Shown: positions 1 to 9,894, numbered from the stretch's first letter. The stretch is DNA of 64,000 nucleotides from Alphaproteobacteria bacterium (GCA_002690045.1 NZDE01000013.1:124001-188000), one strand, 5' to 3'. Numbers and translations are program-made. Notes: generated by a model not told the origin, from the sequence alone.

Positions 1-1
1 G

Positions 2-1933
2 ATGACGGTAATGTTTATTAATCGTCCGCTCGAATTATCGTCTTTCCCAACAATCTTGCTTGTTGTGACGGCGCTCCGCCTTGGTTTGAACGTTGCATCT
101 ACGCGTTTGATCCTGTCAAATGGGCATGAGGGAGATGGCGCCGCGGGTTCGATTATCTCGGCTTTTGGCTCATTTATTATTCAAGACAATTATGTCGTTG
201 GCGGTATTGTTTTTGCGATTTTGATTATCGTAAACTTTGTCGTTATTACCAAAGGTTCTGGGCGTATTGCGGAAGTGGCTGCGCGTTTCACATTGGATGC
301 GATGCCTGGTAAGCAAATGGCGATTGATTCTGATTTGTCTGCAGGGTTAATTACCGAAGATGAGGCAAAAACACGCCGTAAAGAGTTAGAACAAGAAAGT
401 ACATTCTTCGGTGCGATGGATGGTGCCGCGAAATTCGTCCGTGGTGATGCGATTGCCGGATTGCTGATTACTGTTGTTAACGTTATTGGCGGTATTATCA
501 TTGGCGCGGGGATGAAGGGGCTTACCCTTGCCGATGCTGCATCGACTTATACTTTGCTCACGATTGGTGATGGCCTTGTTTCGCAAATTCCTGCCTTGAT
601 GGTTTCTGTATCGGCAGGTCTATTGGTGTCCAAGGCTGGTGTTGATGGCACGGCAGATAAAGTCCTGCTTGCACAATTTGCAAAATACCCCAAAGCCATT
701 GCGATGAGCTCGTTCATGCTGTTTGTTTTGGCGATATCGCCGGGTATCCCGTTTGTGCCGTTCTTTATATTATCTGTTGCGGCGGGTGGTTTGTCGTATT
801 TAGCTTATGCTGCAGAACAGAAAGCTACGGCACAGCAAGTTGAGCTTAAAGCGCTTGAAGCCAAGCAGCAGGGGCAATTGCCGGGCGGTGAAGCGAAGCC
901 TGCGGAAGAGCCAATTTCACAAACTTTGGCGATGGATATTATTCGTATTGAACTTGGCTATAACTTACTGGCGCTTGTTCAAGGTGAGAATAAACTAACC
1001 GATCAAATCAAAGGTCTGCGTCGTCAGTTCGCTGAAGATATGGGCTATATTCTGCCGTCCGTGCGCATTCAGGATAACTTGCAACTGCCGAGCAATAGCT
1101 ACGTTGTCCGTATTAAAGAGGTTGAATCAGGTCGCGGCGAAGTGCGCCCAACAATGTTTATGATTATGGATCCGTCAGGTGACCCAATATCGCTTCCGGG
1201 CGAAAACACGGTTGAACCGACCTTTGGTCTGCCTGCAATGTGGATTGATGAGAAATATCAAGAAGAAGCGCATTTCAAAGGCTATACTGTGGTTGATGCG
1301 GCGACCGTTATTTCAACGCATATTACTGAAATTGTTCGTGATAACATGTCGGACTTGCTGTCTTATGCGGAGACGCAAAAACTGCTCGATGAATTGCCAG
1401 AGCAATATCAGAAACTTGTTACGGATGTTATTCCATCACAAATTTCTGTTGGAGCGCTTCAGCGTATCTTGCAAAACCTTGTGTCAGAGCGTGTATCTAT
1501 ACGTGACTTGCCAACTATTTTGGAGGGTGTGGCTGAGGCATCAGGCATCACGCGCAACGTATCGATGATTACCGAGCATGTGCGTTCGCGTCTTGCGCGT
1601 CATATTTGTGACCGTAATACAAGCCATAATGGTTATATGCCGCTTGTGTCGCTTTCACCAAATTGGGAACAGGCATTTTCTGAATCGTTGGTTGGCAACG
1701 GGGATGAAGTGCAACTAGCCATGGCGCCAACGCGCATGCAGGAATTTATTGCAGCTGTGCGTGATAAGTTTGATACTTTAAACGCACAGGGTGAAATGCC
1801 TGTGCTGTTGACGTCACCTGGGATACGTCCTTTTGTACGTTCGGTGATTGAACGTTTCCGTCCGCATACAGTGGTCGTATCACAGAATGAAATTCATCCA
1901 CGCGCTAAAATTAAGACCGTTGGGCAGATATAA
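2..1933 (+). CDS. flhA: Flagellar export gate protein FlhA (5' end outside window)
   Basis: FlhA is the large inner-membrane component of the flagellar type III export gate; its cytoplasmic domain docks chaperone-substrate complexes. The 643 visible residues begin inside the conserved FHIPEP-family signature (RPLELSSFPTILL, then TALRLGLNVASTR), so roughly the first 50 residues lie before the window; family members are about 690-700 residues. Further hydrophobic segments run to about residue 270. The soluble cytoplasmic domain starts near PISQTLAMDIIRIELGYNLL and reaches the end without interruption. The first in-frame ATG here is not the true start. The gene stops at TAA and is followed by a bidirectional terminator. 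Family assignment is secure. Confidence 0.97.
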   Translation: MTVMFINRPLELSSFPTILLVVTALRLGLNVASTRLILSNGHEGDGAAGSIISAFGSFIIQDNYVVGGIVFAILIIVNFVVITKGSGRIAEVAARFTLDAMPGKQMAIDSDLSAGLITEDEAKTRRKELEQESTFFGAMDGAAKFVRGDAIAGLLITVVNVIGGIIIGAGMKGLTLADAASTYTLLTIGDGLVSQIPALMVSVSAGLLVSKAGVDGTADKVLLAQFAKYPKAIAMSSFMLFVLAISPGIPFVPFFILSVAAGGLSYLAYAAEQKATAQQVELKALEAKQQGQLPGGEAKPAEEPISQTLAMDIIRIELGYNLLALVQGENKLTDQIKGLRRQFAEDMGYILPSVRIQDNLQLPSNSYVVRIKEVESGRGEVRPTMFMIMDPSGDPISLPGENTVEPTFGLPAMWIDEKYQEEAHFKGYTVVDAATVISTHITEIVRDNMSDLLSYAETQKLLDELPEQYQKLVTDVIPSQISVGALQRILQNLVSERVSIRDLPTILEGVAEASGITRNVSMITEHVRSRLARHICDRNTSHNGYMPLVSLSPNWEQAFSESLVGNGDEVQLAMAPTRMQEFIAAVRDKFDTLNAQGEMPVLLTSPGIRPFVRSVIERFRPHTVVVSQNEIHPRAKIKTVGQI

Positions 1934-1958
1934 GCAGGTAAGCTTAATGTATTAAAAA

Positions 1959-1985
1959 AGCGCCATGAATGATGGCGCTTTTGCT
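1959..1985. terminator. Bidirectional intrinsic terminator
   Basis: Perfect 8-bp stem AGCGCCAT / ATGGCGCT (1959-1966 and 1972-1979) with a 5-nt loop. It has T-rich sequence on the + side and a run of A on the other side, so it can stop both flhA and the convergent gene ending at 2002. Confidence 0.85.
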
Positions 1986-2001
1986 TTTTATTATTGTGAC
2001 T

Positions 2002-4242
2002 TTATCTTAACACAGACAGAATGTTTGAATAATTATCTGTCCAGACTTTAAAGTCATCTGGGGCGTTTGTTTCGTTCCATCCTAATGATTTAACATGCGT
2101 GAGATAATCTTCATTATTTGTCATGATAACAAGCTGTGCAGGATAAGACGCCAATTTCGTGTCTCCAATTTCAGTTAGTTCATCTTTGTATTTTTTAAGA
2201 GTGGTTAGACCTAAGGCCTCACCGATAGTATGCATGACGGGTTCCAAATCTAAAAAGCGGTTAGATATATGGAAGACCAGAACGCCGTCATCCTGAAGTT
2301 TTTCTTGGTATAGGCGCGCCGCATCAAGGGTGATGAGGTGGACAGGAATATTGTCAGAGCTGAAAGTGTCAACGACAATCATTTTATATTTTTCGTCTGG
2401 CTGTTTGCTAATCTCTATACGGCCGTCTCCTAAGTGATTTGTGTATTCGCTACCGCAATCAGATAGATAGGTAAAGTAGTTAGGGTCTTCGGCTATTCTG
2501 ATGACGTCAACATCAATTTCATAGAAATCATAATGACGCTGCGGTTGTGTATAGCAAGCCATTACACCTATGCCGAGTCCTAATATGGCAACATTATGTT
2601 GGCCTTTTGTCGAAAGGCTTAAAGCGTTGAATGCATCATTAAACGGCCCTTTTGCGGCGTAATATCCGGTTTTGACTAATTTGTGTTCTTCGGCGACTGG
2701 TTGGTTACCGTGCTGTGTTGTGCCGTGGAATAATGTGCGGACAAGGTTGTTTTCCGTTATGCGTTTTACACCAAAGAAGTTACGCGAGACTAAAATATTG
2801 TTGTTGCCGTCAAGTAAGTTTTGGTAGGCAGCAAATGACGGGAAGGTTAGTAAGACGATAGCACAGAATGCAAATGTCTTACGGGCGTTAATGGTGGTCA
2901 TTAAGCACAGACCGCAAAGCAGTCCAATAGCCATTTGTATGCCTTTATGCGGCATAAATTGCGCCGTGATGCCAAAGACTAATACAAATGTGGCAATGCA
3001 TAATGCTTCGCTGTTTTTAGTGATTAAGCTTGGCACTGTTAATTTTGCCCATAGGCCGCTGAACAAAAATTTTTGCTGCCCAATGTAAAAAGCGTAGGTG
3101 GCAAGTCCAAGAACGAGTGGGTATTCAAGCGGGTACGTCATTAATTGCGGCGCGATAATCGCGTTAAAGAATCCACCTAATGCGCCACCTGCGGACATGA
3201 ATAAATAAAACTCTGTCAGGTGTGTTTTGTAAGGGCGGGTATTGACCAAGCTGCCGTGGCAGGCCAGCGCAACAAAGAAAAATGTCACGAGATTAAGTGG
3301 GATTATAAAGGCTGGTATGAAATGTACCTGTTTAAAGGCAATCGATGTAATTACCGTGATGATAATACACAGGCAGCTTATATATATTGAGGCGGTGTTT
3401 GAAATGATTGGCTTGCGTGCAAAGACAATAACAAATGTCAGTATATAAAGCGTTAGCGGCAAAATCCAGAATAGTGGGGCGGAGGCAATGTCCGTCGTGA
3501 TATGTGTTGTTACGCCGAGCATAAGGGATGATGGGATGAAGGCTAGGAGCAGCCACCTAACGCGTGCGCCCCATGTTACTTTTGTCTCTTCGTCTTCTAT
3601 TTCATCGTTCTGGATAGCGCTTTGTTTTTCGCTATATGACTTCCAGATTAACATGGCGCATAGGATGAATGCGCCGATTAATATAATGTAACCATACATC
3701 CAGGACATAGTTTGGTTGTGAAGGTTTAATAAAGGTTCAATCAGCACCGGATATGCTAACAAGGCGGCTACCGACCCGAAGTTACTTGCGGAGTAAAGAA
3801 AATACGGATTGTGCGCATCTTTATGGTCACTATGTGTAAACCAGCTTTGTAGCATAGGCGCGGTCGCGGAAACTAAAAAGAATGGTCCGCCAATGGTTGT
3901 TAGCATTAAGCCAATTTGCCAAAATGTTGGGTCGCTGTTATAGGGGGGCTCTAGGCTAGCATCTACGCCAAATGGTAAGCTTATTATAAAAGCTGTAACT
4001 AGGCAGACATGAATTATGGCTTGCAGTTTTGCGGAAAGAAGCTTTGTTGTTCCATGCGCATAGGCATAGCCAGCAAGTAGACAGAGCTGAAAGAATAGCA
4101 TAGATGTATTCCACACTTGCGATGTCCCGCCGAGTAGAGGCAGAATCATTTTAGAAAACATGGGTTGGACTGAAAAAAGAAGCACGGCGCTTAAGATGAG
4201 GGTTAGGCTATAAACGGGGACATAAAGCGATGTTTTGTTCAT
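2002..4242 (-). CDS. Fused multi-pass membrane / spermidine synthase-like protein
   Basis: A 746-residue protein in two parts. The first ~480 residues contain many hydrophobic helices, resembling the transporter-like half of fused MFS/spermidine synthase proteins. The last ~240 residues look like a spermidine synthase-type Rossmann domain, with a glycine-rich motif AILGLGIGVMACY, an acidic strand end FYEIDVDVIRIAED and a later VVDTFSSDNIPVHL segment. Proteins of this architecture are common, but their substrate is generally unknown, and true polyamine synthesis should not be assumed. It is monocistronic and converges on flhA. A short acidic linker (IEDEEETKV-like) divides the membrane part near residue 215. 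Confidence 0.8.
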   Translation of the reverse strand: MNKTSLYVPVYSLTLILSAVLLFSVQPMFSKMILPLLGGTSQVWNTSMLFFQLCLLAGYAYAHGTTKLLSAKLQAIIHVCLVTAFIISLPFGVDASLEPPYNSDPTFWQIGLMLTTIGGPFFLVSATAPMLQSWFTHSDHKDAHNPYFLYSASNFGSVAALLAYPVLIEPLLNLHNQTMSWMYGYIILIGAFILCAMLIWKSYSEKQSAIQNDEIEDEETKVTWGARVRWLLLAFIPSSLMLGVTTHITTDIASAPLFWILPLTLYILTFVIVFARKPIISNTASIYISCLCIIITVITSIAFKQVHFIPAFIIPLNLVTFFFVALACHGSLVNTRPYKTHLTEFYLFMSAGGALGGFFNAIIAPQLMTYPLEYPLVLGLATYAFYIGQQKFLFSGLWAKLTVPSLITKNSEALCIATFVLVFGITAQFMPHKGIQMAIGLLCGLCLMTTINARKTFAFCAIVLLTFPSFAAYQNLLDGNNNILVSRNFFGVKRITENNLVRTLFHGTTQHGNQPVAEEHKLVKTGYYAAKGPFNDAFNALSLSTKGQHNVAILGLGIGVMACYTQPQRHYDFYEIDVDVIRIAEDPNYFTYLSDCGSEYTNHLGDGRIEISKQPDEKYKMIVVDTFSSDNIPVHLITLDAARLYQEKLQDDGVLVFHISNRFLDLEPVMHTIGEALGLTTLKKYKDELTEIGDTKLASYPAQLVIMTNNEDYLTHVKSLGWNETNAPDDFKVWTDNYSNILSVLR

Positions 4243-4444
4243 GCGGCTAATCTTTCTTGCAGAATGTGTAAATTTTGTTTGATTATATGGGGTTAAATGG
4301 ATTGCTGCAAGGCGCTAATGGTTGCGTGTTCAATGTAATATGTCTATGTGTTGTGCAGTATAAAGAAATTTTGCAAAATATACTCTAAGTTGTTATGCTT
4401 GTGACGGTATTATTTGTATGAAAGCAACCTCATGGGGGAACAGC

Positions 4445-4966
4445 ATGAGTTACGACTTTAGCCGCGTAAGAGTAGTTCTGGCTGAGGATATTAATATGAT
4501 GCAGGACTTAATGAGTTATGCATTGGACTGCCTTGGCGTGAAGCATATTCTTAAAGCATCTGATGGTAAGGCGGCTTATGATTTATGTGTGCAGCAAAAT
4601 CCTGATGTTGTTATATGTGACTGGCAGATGCAGCCAGTTGATGGTTTAAGCCTAGTCAAAAAAATTAGACAAGATGAAGGGGCCTCAACGCGCACTGTAC
4701 CAATTATTATGGTGACGGGCTATGCATCTGAAGAATATGTCGCCGCAGCGCGTGATGCTGGGGTAAACGAGTTTTTGGTTAAGCCATTTACTGCAGAATC
4801 TTTGGCGAATCGTTTGTCAGCTATTGTTGAACGCCCACGATCTTATGTTGAGGCCCCGCATTATTTTGGTCCAGATCGTCGTAGAAAGTCGATGAAAGTC
4901 GCTTATAAAGGTCCGAAGCGCCGTGATGAAGATATGGGCGATGACCAGTGGTCTGTTGATATTTAA
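4445..4966 (+). CDS. CheY-like single-domain response regulator
   Basis: A receiver-domain protein of 173 residues with the usual signature: an acidic pair near the start (VVLAEDINMMQ), the phospho-acceptor Asp in VVICDWQMQPVDG, the conserved Thr in IIMVTGYA and Lys in FLVKPFT. A basic, probably disordered tail (FGPDRRRKSMK, GPKRRDEDMG) of about 45 residues follows and there is no DNA-binding domain. The ATG at 4445 is chosen because GGGGGAA lies 5 nt upstream; an upstream ATG at 4418 has no ribosome-binding site. It is followed after 20 bp by an unknown helical protein and then flhF, so a role in motility control is likely but inferred. Confidence 0.88.
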   Translation: MSYDFSRVRVVLAEDINMMQDLMSYALDCLGVKHILKASDGKAAYDLCVQQNPDVVICDWQMQPVDGLSLVKKIRQDEGASTRTVPIIMVTGYASEEYVAAARDAGVNEFLVKPFTAESLANRLSAIVERPRSYVEAPHYFGPDRRRKSMKVAYKGPKRRDEDMGDDQWSVDI

Positions 4967-4986
4967 TGATTATTTTTAGGTGATCC

Positions 4987-5472
4987 ATGGTAAATAAGGC
5001 ACGTATTTTTAAAGTTGATAATGGTCTAAAGCGTAAAGTAGGCGGCGGTGGCTTTTCATCTGTTTCATTGGCACGTGTACAAGAGCGCTTTGATGCCTGT
5101 CAAAATTCACCCGCTATGTTTAAAGACCTTGCGGAGAAATGTTTGCACGATATGCGCCGTAACATATTCTTGCTTGAGCGCGGTAAGGATTTGAATGTAC
5201 GGATGTTGCGCGCCCCGATATTGGATTTAAAATCAAATGGGCAAATGTTTGGTTATAAGTCCATCACATCAGTTTGTAATAATGTGCTTGATTTGATGCA
5301 AAGAAGTAAAGCTGTAAACGGTGATTTACAAGATTTGTATAAGATCATCTATAATACTATTAAGTTATTGGTCGATGGTGAAATTGCCAATGACCAAGAT
5401 AAGATGGTCAAAGCATTTCAATATGAGATTGAGCAAGCCTGCGAACGTTTCCGCAGGAAATACGGCGCCTAA
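4987..5472 (+). CDS. Unknown helical protein of the flhF cluster
   Basis: A 161-residue protein I do not recognise. The first ~30 residues are basic and glycine-rich (RKVGGGGFSSVSLAR); the rest looks all-helical, with segments such as MFKDLAEKCLHDMRRNIFLLERG and a charged C-terminus ending FRRKYGA. It has no signal peptide or membrane helix. Its position 20 bp behind a CheY-like receiver and before flhF suggests a cytoplasmic partner of that receiver. A CheZ-like or histidine-phosphotransfer-like role is conceivable, but neither catalytic signature is clear, so this is only a hypothesis. Confidence 0.7.
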   Translation: MVNKARIFKVDNGLKRKVGGGGFSSVSLARVQERFDACQNSPAMFKDLAEKCLHDMRRNIFLLERGKDLNVRMLRAPILDLKSNGQMFGYKSITSVCNNVLDLMQRSKAVNGDLQDLYKIIYNTIKLLVDGEIANDQDKMVKAFQYEIEQACERFRRKYGA

Positions 5473-5637
5473 AAAATAAAAAAAATTCAAAAATAATCCA
5501 CATTAGGGATTCACATAGGCTTTGTTTACGTTTATCTTGTAGAATAGTGATTCTAGAAAATATATACTGTAACTAGGGTCAGGTTCTTATACAGCTTTTT
5601 AAGGCTTTGTCCCGCAAATAAAGAGAATTACCTATCC

Positions 5638-6774
5638 ATGCGACTCAAGTCGTTCTACGCAAAAAGTATGACGGAAGCAATGAAGATGGTGCGCGATGCA
5701 CTTGGCGAAGAAGCGATCATCATTGCGACTAGAGAAGAAGACGGGGGGAAATCTGTACGTGTGACGGCGGCAATTGAGCCTGAACGTATGCATGTTGGCG
5801 CAGGTGCGAATGCAGCAGAAGATCCTGAATATATTGGTCGTGGGGAAAGTGATTACGGTATACGAAAAGAAGATGATATGTTTGATGAATTAGACATTGA
5901 TGGTAAAGGCCCTGCGTTCGAAATCGGCAATGACGGTATTGCGTCGGCGGATGACTGGTTGCAACATGATGATGAAGATGATGAAGCGGCGATTGTCGAA
6001 GAGCTCACGGAAGTCATGCTGCGTCATTCTGTGCCAGAAGAGGTCACGGATCAGATTATTTCTTGTGCGACAGTACTCGGAATGAATGACGCTTATTTGG
6101 CGCTTAGCACGGCGCTTGAGCACTTGTTTACGTTTAAGCCAATTCAGGCGCGTCCACTTAAGAAGCCGATTATGCTTGTTGGTGCGCCGGGGGTGGGCAA
6201 AACCCTCACATCAGCAAAACTTGCCGCGCGTGCGGTGATGAATAATATGACGACCACTGTCATTACAACAGACACATTACGTGCAGGGGGCATTGAACAG
6301 CTTCAGGCCTTTACACGCATTTTGAAAATTCCATTGGTGAAAGCAACATCACCTGCAGCATTGGCCAAAGCGGTTGATCAGGCTAAAGGCTGTGACCAAA
6401 TTGTCATTGATACAGGCGGTGCGAATCCGTTTAACCGTGATGATATGAAGGCGCTTGCGACTTTAGCAGCGGCGGCAGATGTTGAGCCTATACTTGTTAT
6501 GGGCGCGGGCGCTGATGCAGAAGAAAGCGGTGAAATTGCACGGGTCTTTTCAACAATGGGCGTGCGCCGCATGTTGACCACTCGTCTGGACGTTGCGCGC
6601 CGTTTAGGGGGCTTGCTAAACGCGGCACATGAAGGTGGCCTGAGTTTTGCAGAGATGAGCGATACGCCACAAGTGGCGGACGGGTTGCAAGGATTGAACC
6701 CGAAAAAACTAAGTAAAATTTTAATGCCTTCACAGGTATTAAACAAAAAGGTAAACTTTAATTCGAAGAAGTAG
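5638..6774 (+). CDS. flhF: Flagellar biosynthesis GTPase FlhF
   Basis: FlhF is an SRP-type GTPase that selects the site of polar flagellar assembly. This 378-residue protein has the typical N-terminus (MRLKSFYAKSMTEAM), an acidic low-complexity middle (residues ~85-125), and the NG GTPase domain with P-loop GAPGVGKT at residues 182-189. DTLRAGGIEQLQAF and a DTGGANPF switch follow. The G4 element reads TRLD rather than the TKxD of Ffh. It starts a block with flhG (15-bp gap) and the FliK-like gene. The 165-nt leader is very A/T-rich and contains a small inverted repeat TAGAAT-N4-ATTCTA near 5540. Confidence 0.95.
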   Translation: MRLKSFYAKSMTEAMKMVRDALGEEAIIIATREEDGGKSVRVTAAIEPERMHVGAGANAAEDPEYIGRGESDYGIRKEDDMFDELDIDGKGPAFEIGNDGIASADDWLQHDDEDDEAAIVEELTEVMLRHSVPEEVTDQIISCATVLGMNDAYLALSTALEHLFTFKPIQARPLKKPIMLVGAPGVGKTLTSAKLAARAVMNNMTTTVITTDTLRAGGIEQLQAFTRILKIPLVKATSPAALAKAVDQAKGCDQIVIDTGGANPFNRDDMKALATLAAAADVEPILVMGAGADAEESGEIARVFSTMGVRRMLTTRLDVARRLGGLLNAAHEGGLSFAEMSDTPQVADGLQGLNPKKLSKILMPSQVLNKKVNFNSKK

Positions 6775-6789
6775 TCAGGAATCATAATT

Positions 6790-7635
6790 ATGAATGATGC
6801 ATCGGTAACAGACAAAACACCAAACGCGCAGAGTGGGAAGCCTGTATTTCGTCGTGGTAAAAATATTATTGCTGTCGCCAGTGGTAAGGGTGGTGTCGGT
6901 AAAACATGGTTCTCGATTACACTTGCGCATACCTATGCACAAATGGGGCACAAAGTCCTATTGTTTGATGGTGACCTTGGTCTGGCGAACGTTGATGTGC
7001 AGCTTGGCTTGATGCCAAAACGTGATTTGAACGACGTTATTCGTGGTCGTTTAAGCATGAGTAAAGTGATTCAGCCTTATGAGGATGGCGGCTTTGATAT
7101 TATTGCAGGCCGTTCTGGCCAGGCGTCTTTATCTGCGTTGCCATCACAGCGTTTGGCGCTTCTGCGTGATCAGTTATTGGACGTTGCCGGTAAATATGAT
7201 GTGGTGATTATCGACCTTGGTGCGGGCGTTGATCGTACGGTGCGTATGCTGTCATCTATGGCAACGCGTACATTGTTAATTTCGACAGATGAGCCAACAT
7301 CATTGACCGATGCATATGCCTTTATCAAACTAGGCAGCGCTGCAGGTATGTCAAAATATGTGAGTGTGGTTGTGAACATGGTGCAGGGCGCTATGGAAGG
7401 GGAAAAGACCTATAAAACATTGCTGCGTGCATGTGAAAACTTCTTGCGCATTAAGCCGCCGCTTGCGGGAATTGTGCATATGGATTCACGCGTGAAAGAT
7501 GCAATACGTTCTCAAACGCCAATTCTTAAACGTTCACCAGGCGCGGAAGCGGCTATGGATGTTGAGAAAATCGCGCGTCAAACAATGCGCGATATGGCGG
7601 AAGAGCGCAAGAAAATGGCAGCGGCGGGGCAATAA
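6790..7635 (+). CDS. flhG: Flagellar number regulator FlhG (MinD-like ATPase)
   Basis: FlhG (FleN/YlxH) is a MinD/ParA-family ATPase that limits flagellar number and acts with FlhF. The 281-residue protein has the deviant Walker A motif GKGGVGKTW near residue 35, the switch region LLFDGDLGLANVDVQLG, and VIIDLGAGVDRTV in Walker B position. The C-terminal part (ARQTMRDMAEERKKMAA) could form the amphipathic membrane-binding helix typical of the family. AGGA precedes the ATG at suitable spacing. It lies 15 bp behind flhF, the standard pairing. Confidence 0.95.
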   Translation: MNDASVTDKTPNAQSGKPVFRRGKNIIAVASGKGGVGKTWFSITLAHTYAQMGHKVLLFDGDLGLANVDVQLGLMPKRDLNDVIRGRLSMSKVIQPYEDGGFDIIAGRSGQASLSALPSQRLALLRDQLLDVAGKYDVVIIDLGAGVDRTVRMLSSMATRTLLISTDEPTSLTDAYAFIKLGSAAGMSKYVSVVVNMVQGAMEGEKTYKTLLRACENFLRIKPPLAGIVHMDSRVKDAIRSQTPILKRSPGAEAAMDVEKIARQTMRDMAEERKKMAAAGQ

Positions 7636-7674
7636 GCTTTGCCTGCATGCTTTTCTGCTATGGTATAATAAAGC

Positions 7675-9834
7675 ATGAGTGATTTACGCCTTCAGAATCT
7701 TTTACAATCCATGCGACAGAATGTCGTTATTAGCAAAGATAATTTGAAGTTATCGGCTGTCAATTTCACGGTGCAGCCACCGCAATTCCCAGACGTCATT
7801 CAAAACTTCCTAAATGCACAAGTTGAAATTTTGCAAGCAAAGCAGAATTTTGATTTGAAAAATGCTGTGCTCGCGCAGTTGCGTGTAGTGGATGTATCTG
7901 CAAATCAAAAAGATAAAGTCGATATTCAGCTGGCCTTTAAGGGGGAAGTATTCACGATAAGCTTAAAAGCCAGTGAAGTGCCGCAAGATGTTATACATGG
8001 CGGGCAGCGCTTGGCTTTGAATGTTGTGGCAGCTGACACAGCAAAGCCGCAATATAACTTGATTTTAATTGACGATCATGTCACGGCCAAAACGTATGTA
8101 TCGTCGCAGACTGTGGCTGAAAGCCAAGAAGTTGAGATGCCGCTCAATACTCCGCCGCTGCGTGATGATGATTTTGCACATATGGTAGGGCGCCTTAAAA
8201 AATTAGAAGATATTGAACAAAAGATTGATGCCTTGCGTGAGGTTATACCGCGCAGTCAAGAAAACATGAAGTCCGTTCTGCGCAGTTTTTCAATTGATTT
8301 GATGGCGCGGCAGGATGTGATTGTTCCGCCTGATATTGAGCCGCAAATTTTGCCTATTCAAATTACGAAGGCCCTGATCGCACTTCCTCAGGATTATACG
8401 GTGAAGCTTTCTGTCCCCGCAACGCAACAAATATTGACGTCATTTGTGTTTGAAGAGAATGATGATGCATCAAAAGCTGCAGATAGCCCCGTGCAGAAGA
8501 ATACGCCACATATAGTGTTGACGCAAAGTCCCGCGCAGCAAAGTGTCGAGCCTGCCGTGCCAGTAGCGCAATTGATCCCGGTCGTTAATGGTGACGCGGA
8601 TGTTGCAACGTTTTTACCGAAAGCTATGCCACCAATAGATGCGCCGCCGCGTCATACTGCACAGCCTGTTGTCTATGATGCGCAGCGCGCACCGAATATC
8701 CGCGATATGATGGGGCAGGATATTCGTAGCCCTGAAATTGTGGTGGTTGATGAAGGACGCAGCGATAAAACGGCGCGTTATAACGCGGAAAACCCGTTTA
8801 CATCATCAATTAAGGTCATTGATGAACGCGCCTTAAACGCAACGCAGCTTATGAATGGGCAGGCGGCAGGCATTAATGTTCGTGTAATTGGTGAAACGCA
8901 AAAGGGCGAAAAAATTGTGCAGCCTGATTGGCCGAACTGGCCTGCGCATAAGGCATTGGTTTTTGGTTTAAAAGACCCACGTGATATTGCGCGTTTTCAT
9001 GCGATTGAAACGGGGGATATTATTCCTGTCGAATTGCCGCAAGTTTCTGATGATGTAGATGTGCCCATACATCGAAGCGCCGAACGTGATGCGGTGCAGG
9101 CGCAATGGCCGAAAAGTTTATCGCCATTTATGGCGTCTGCGAACATGGCGAATGGCTTTGCGCAGTTATTTAATGGAGATTTGCAAAGTTTCACAGCAGC
9201 TTTGGCGTCTTCACCTGCCGTTCTAGCAAATCAAATGATGGTTCCGAATATTGCGAAACCTGCAGAGATGCCCGCGGCGTTATTGTTTTTGGTTGCTGCA
9301 TTACGTAGCGGCGATGTAGCGCAAATGTTTGACGGGAAGATGGACGAGCGCTTTGCTAAGCTCGGGCGTTTAGATGTGTTGCGGAGTTTCCTTAAAGATA
9401 CTGCTGATGGCAGTGATATACTAAGCCGTCAAGAACAAGGGCGTAGTGCTACAGAGTGGCGAAGCCTGATGATGCCGATGCTAAATGATGGCCAAATTAG
9501 TGCAATAGCATTGCATTGGTCACAACATGGCGGCGGTCAGGGACAGGGCGGCGAAGGTGAGGATGCGCCTAAACGCTTTGTGCTCGATTTTTCTTTAAAC
9601 ACCATGGGGGATGTGCAGTTAGATGGGCTCTTTCAAGATAAGCGTTTGAACATTGCACTGCGTCTTGAAAAGCTGCCAAGTGATGCTATGGCGGCGCGGA
9701 TACGTGAATTTTATTATGATGCGCTTGATCAAGTCGGTTTAAGTGGAGATTTGCGCTTTCAAACGATGCGCCCGCATGCGGTGTCATTTGTTCCTGAAAG
9801 TGATGTTGGGCTGCATGCGGATAGGCTAGAATAA
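7675..9834 (+). CDS. Putative flagellar hook-length control (FliK-like) protein
   Basis: A 719-residue protein whose last ~110 residues (FVLDFSLNTMGDVQLDGLFQ, then LNIALRLEKLPSDA and ALDQVGLSGDLRF) resemble the C-terminal Flg_hook domain of FliK. That domain switches export specificity when hook length is reached. The centre is rich in Pro, Ala and Gln, as expected of a FliK ruler region. It has no signal peptide. It lies 39 bp after flhG, consistent with a flagellar function. The start is not well supported: there is no Shine-Dalgarno, and an extended -10-like TGGTATAAT ends 5 nt before the ATG. Assignment is by domain resemblance and context, not certain. Confidence 0.6.
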   Translation: MSDLRLQNLLQSMRQNVVISKDNLKLSAVNFTVQPPQFPDVIQNFLNAQVEILQAKQNFDLKNAVLAQLRVVDVSANQKDKVDIQLAFKGEVFTISLKASEVPQDVIHGGQRLALNVVAADTAKPQYNLILIDDHVTAKTYVSSQTVAESQEVEMPLNTPPLRDDDFAHMVGRLKKLEDIEQKIDALREVIPRSQENMKSVLRSFSIDLMARQDVIVPPDIEPQILPIQITKALIALPQDYTVKLSVPATQQILTSFVFEENDDASKAADSPVQKNTPHIVLTQSPAQQSVEPAVPVAQLIPVVNGDADVATFLPKAMPPIDAPPRHTAQPVVYDAQRAPNIRDMMGQDIRSPEIVVVDEGRSDKTARYNAENPFTSSIKVIDERALNATQLMNGQAAGINVRVIGETQKGEKIVQPDWPNWPAHKALVFGLKDPRDIARFHAIETGDIIPVELPQVSDDVDVPIHRSAERDAVQAQWPKSLSPFMASANMANGFAQLFNGDLQSFTAALASSPAVLANQMMVPNIAKPAEMPAALLFLVAALRSGDVAQMFDGKMDERFAKLGRLDVLRSFLKDTADGSDILSRQEQGRSATEWRSLMMPMLNDGQISAIALHWSQHGGGQGQGGEGEDAPKRFVLDFSLNTMGDVQLDGLFQDKRLNIALRLEKLPSDAMAARIREFYYDALDQVGLSGDLRFQTMRPHAVSFVPESDVGLHADRLE

Positions 9835-9838
9835 GAAA

Positions 9839-9881
9839 AAGGCCTTTGTAATGCATCCTGTGGACGCCGTACAAAAGCCTT
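9839..9881 (+). terminator. Terminator-like hairpin after FliK-like gene
   Basis: The arms AAGGCCTTTGTA (9839-9850) and TACAAAAGCCTT (9870-9881) pair over 11 of 12 positions around a 19-nt loop and are followed by TATCTTTT. Confidence 0.6.
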
Positions 9882-9894
9882 ATCTTTTCAATAT

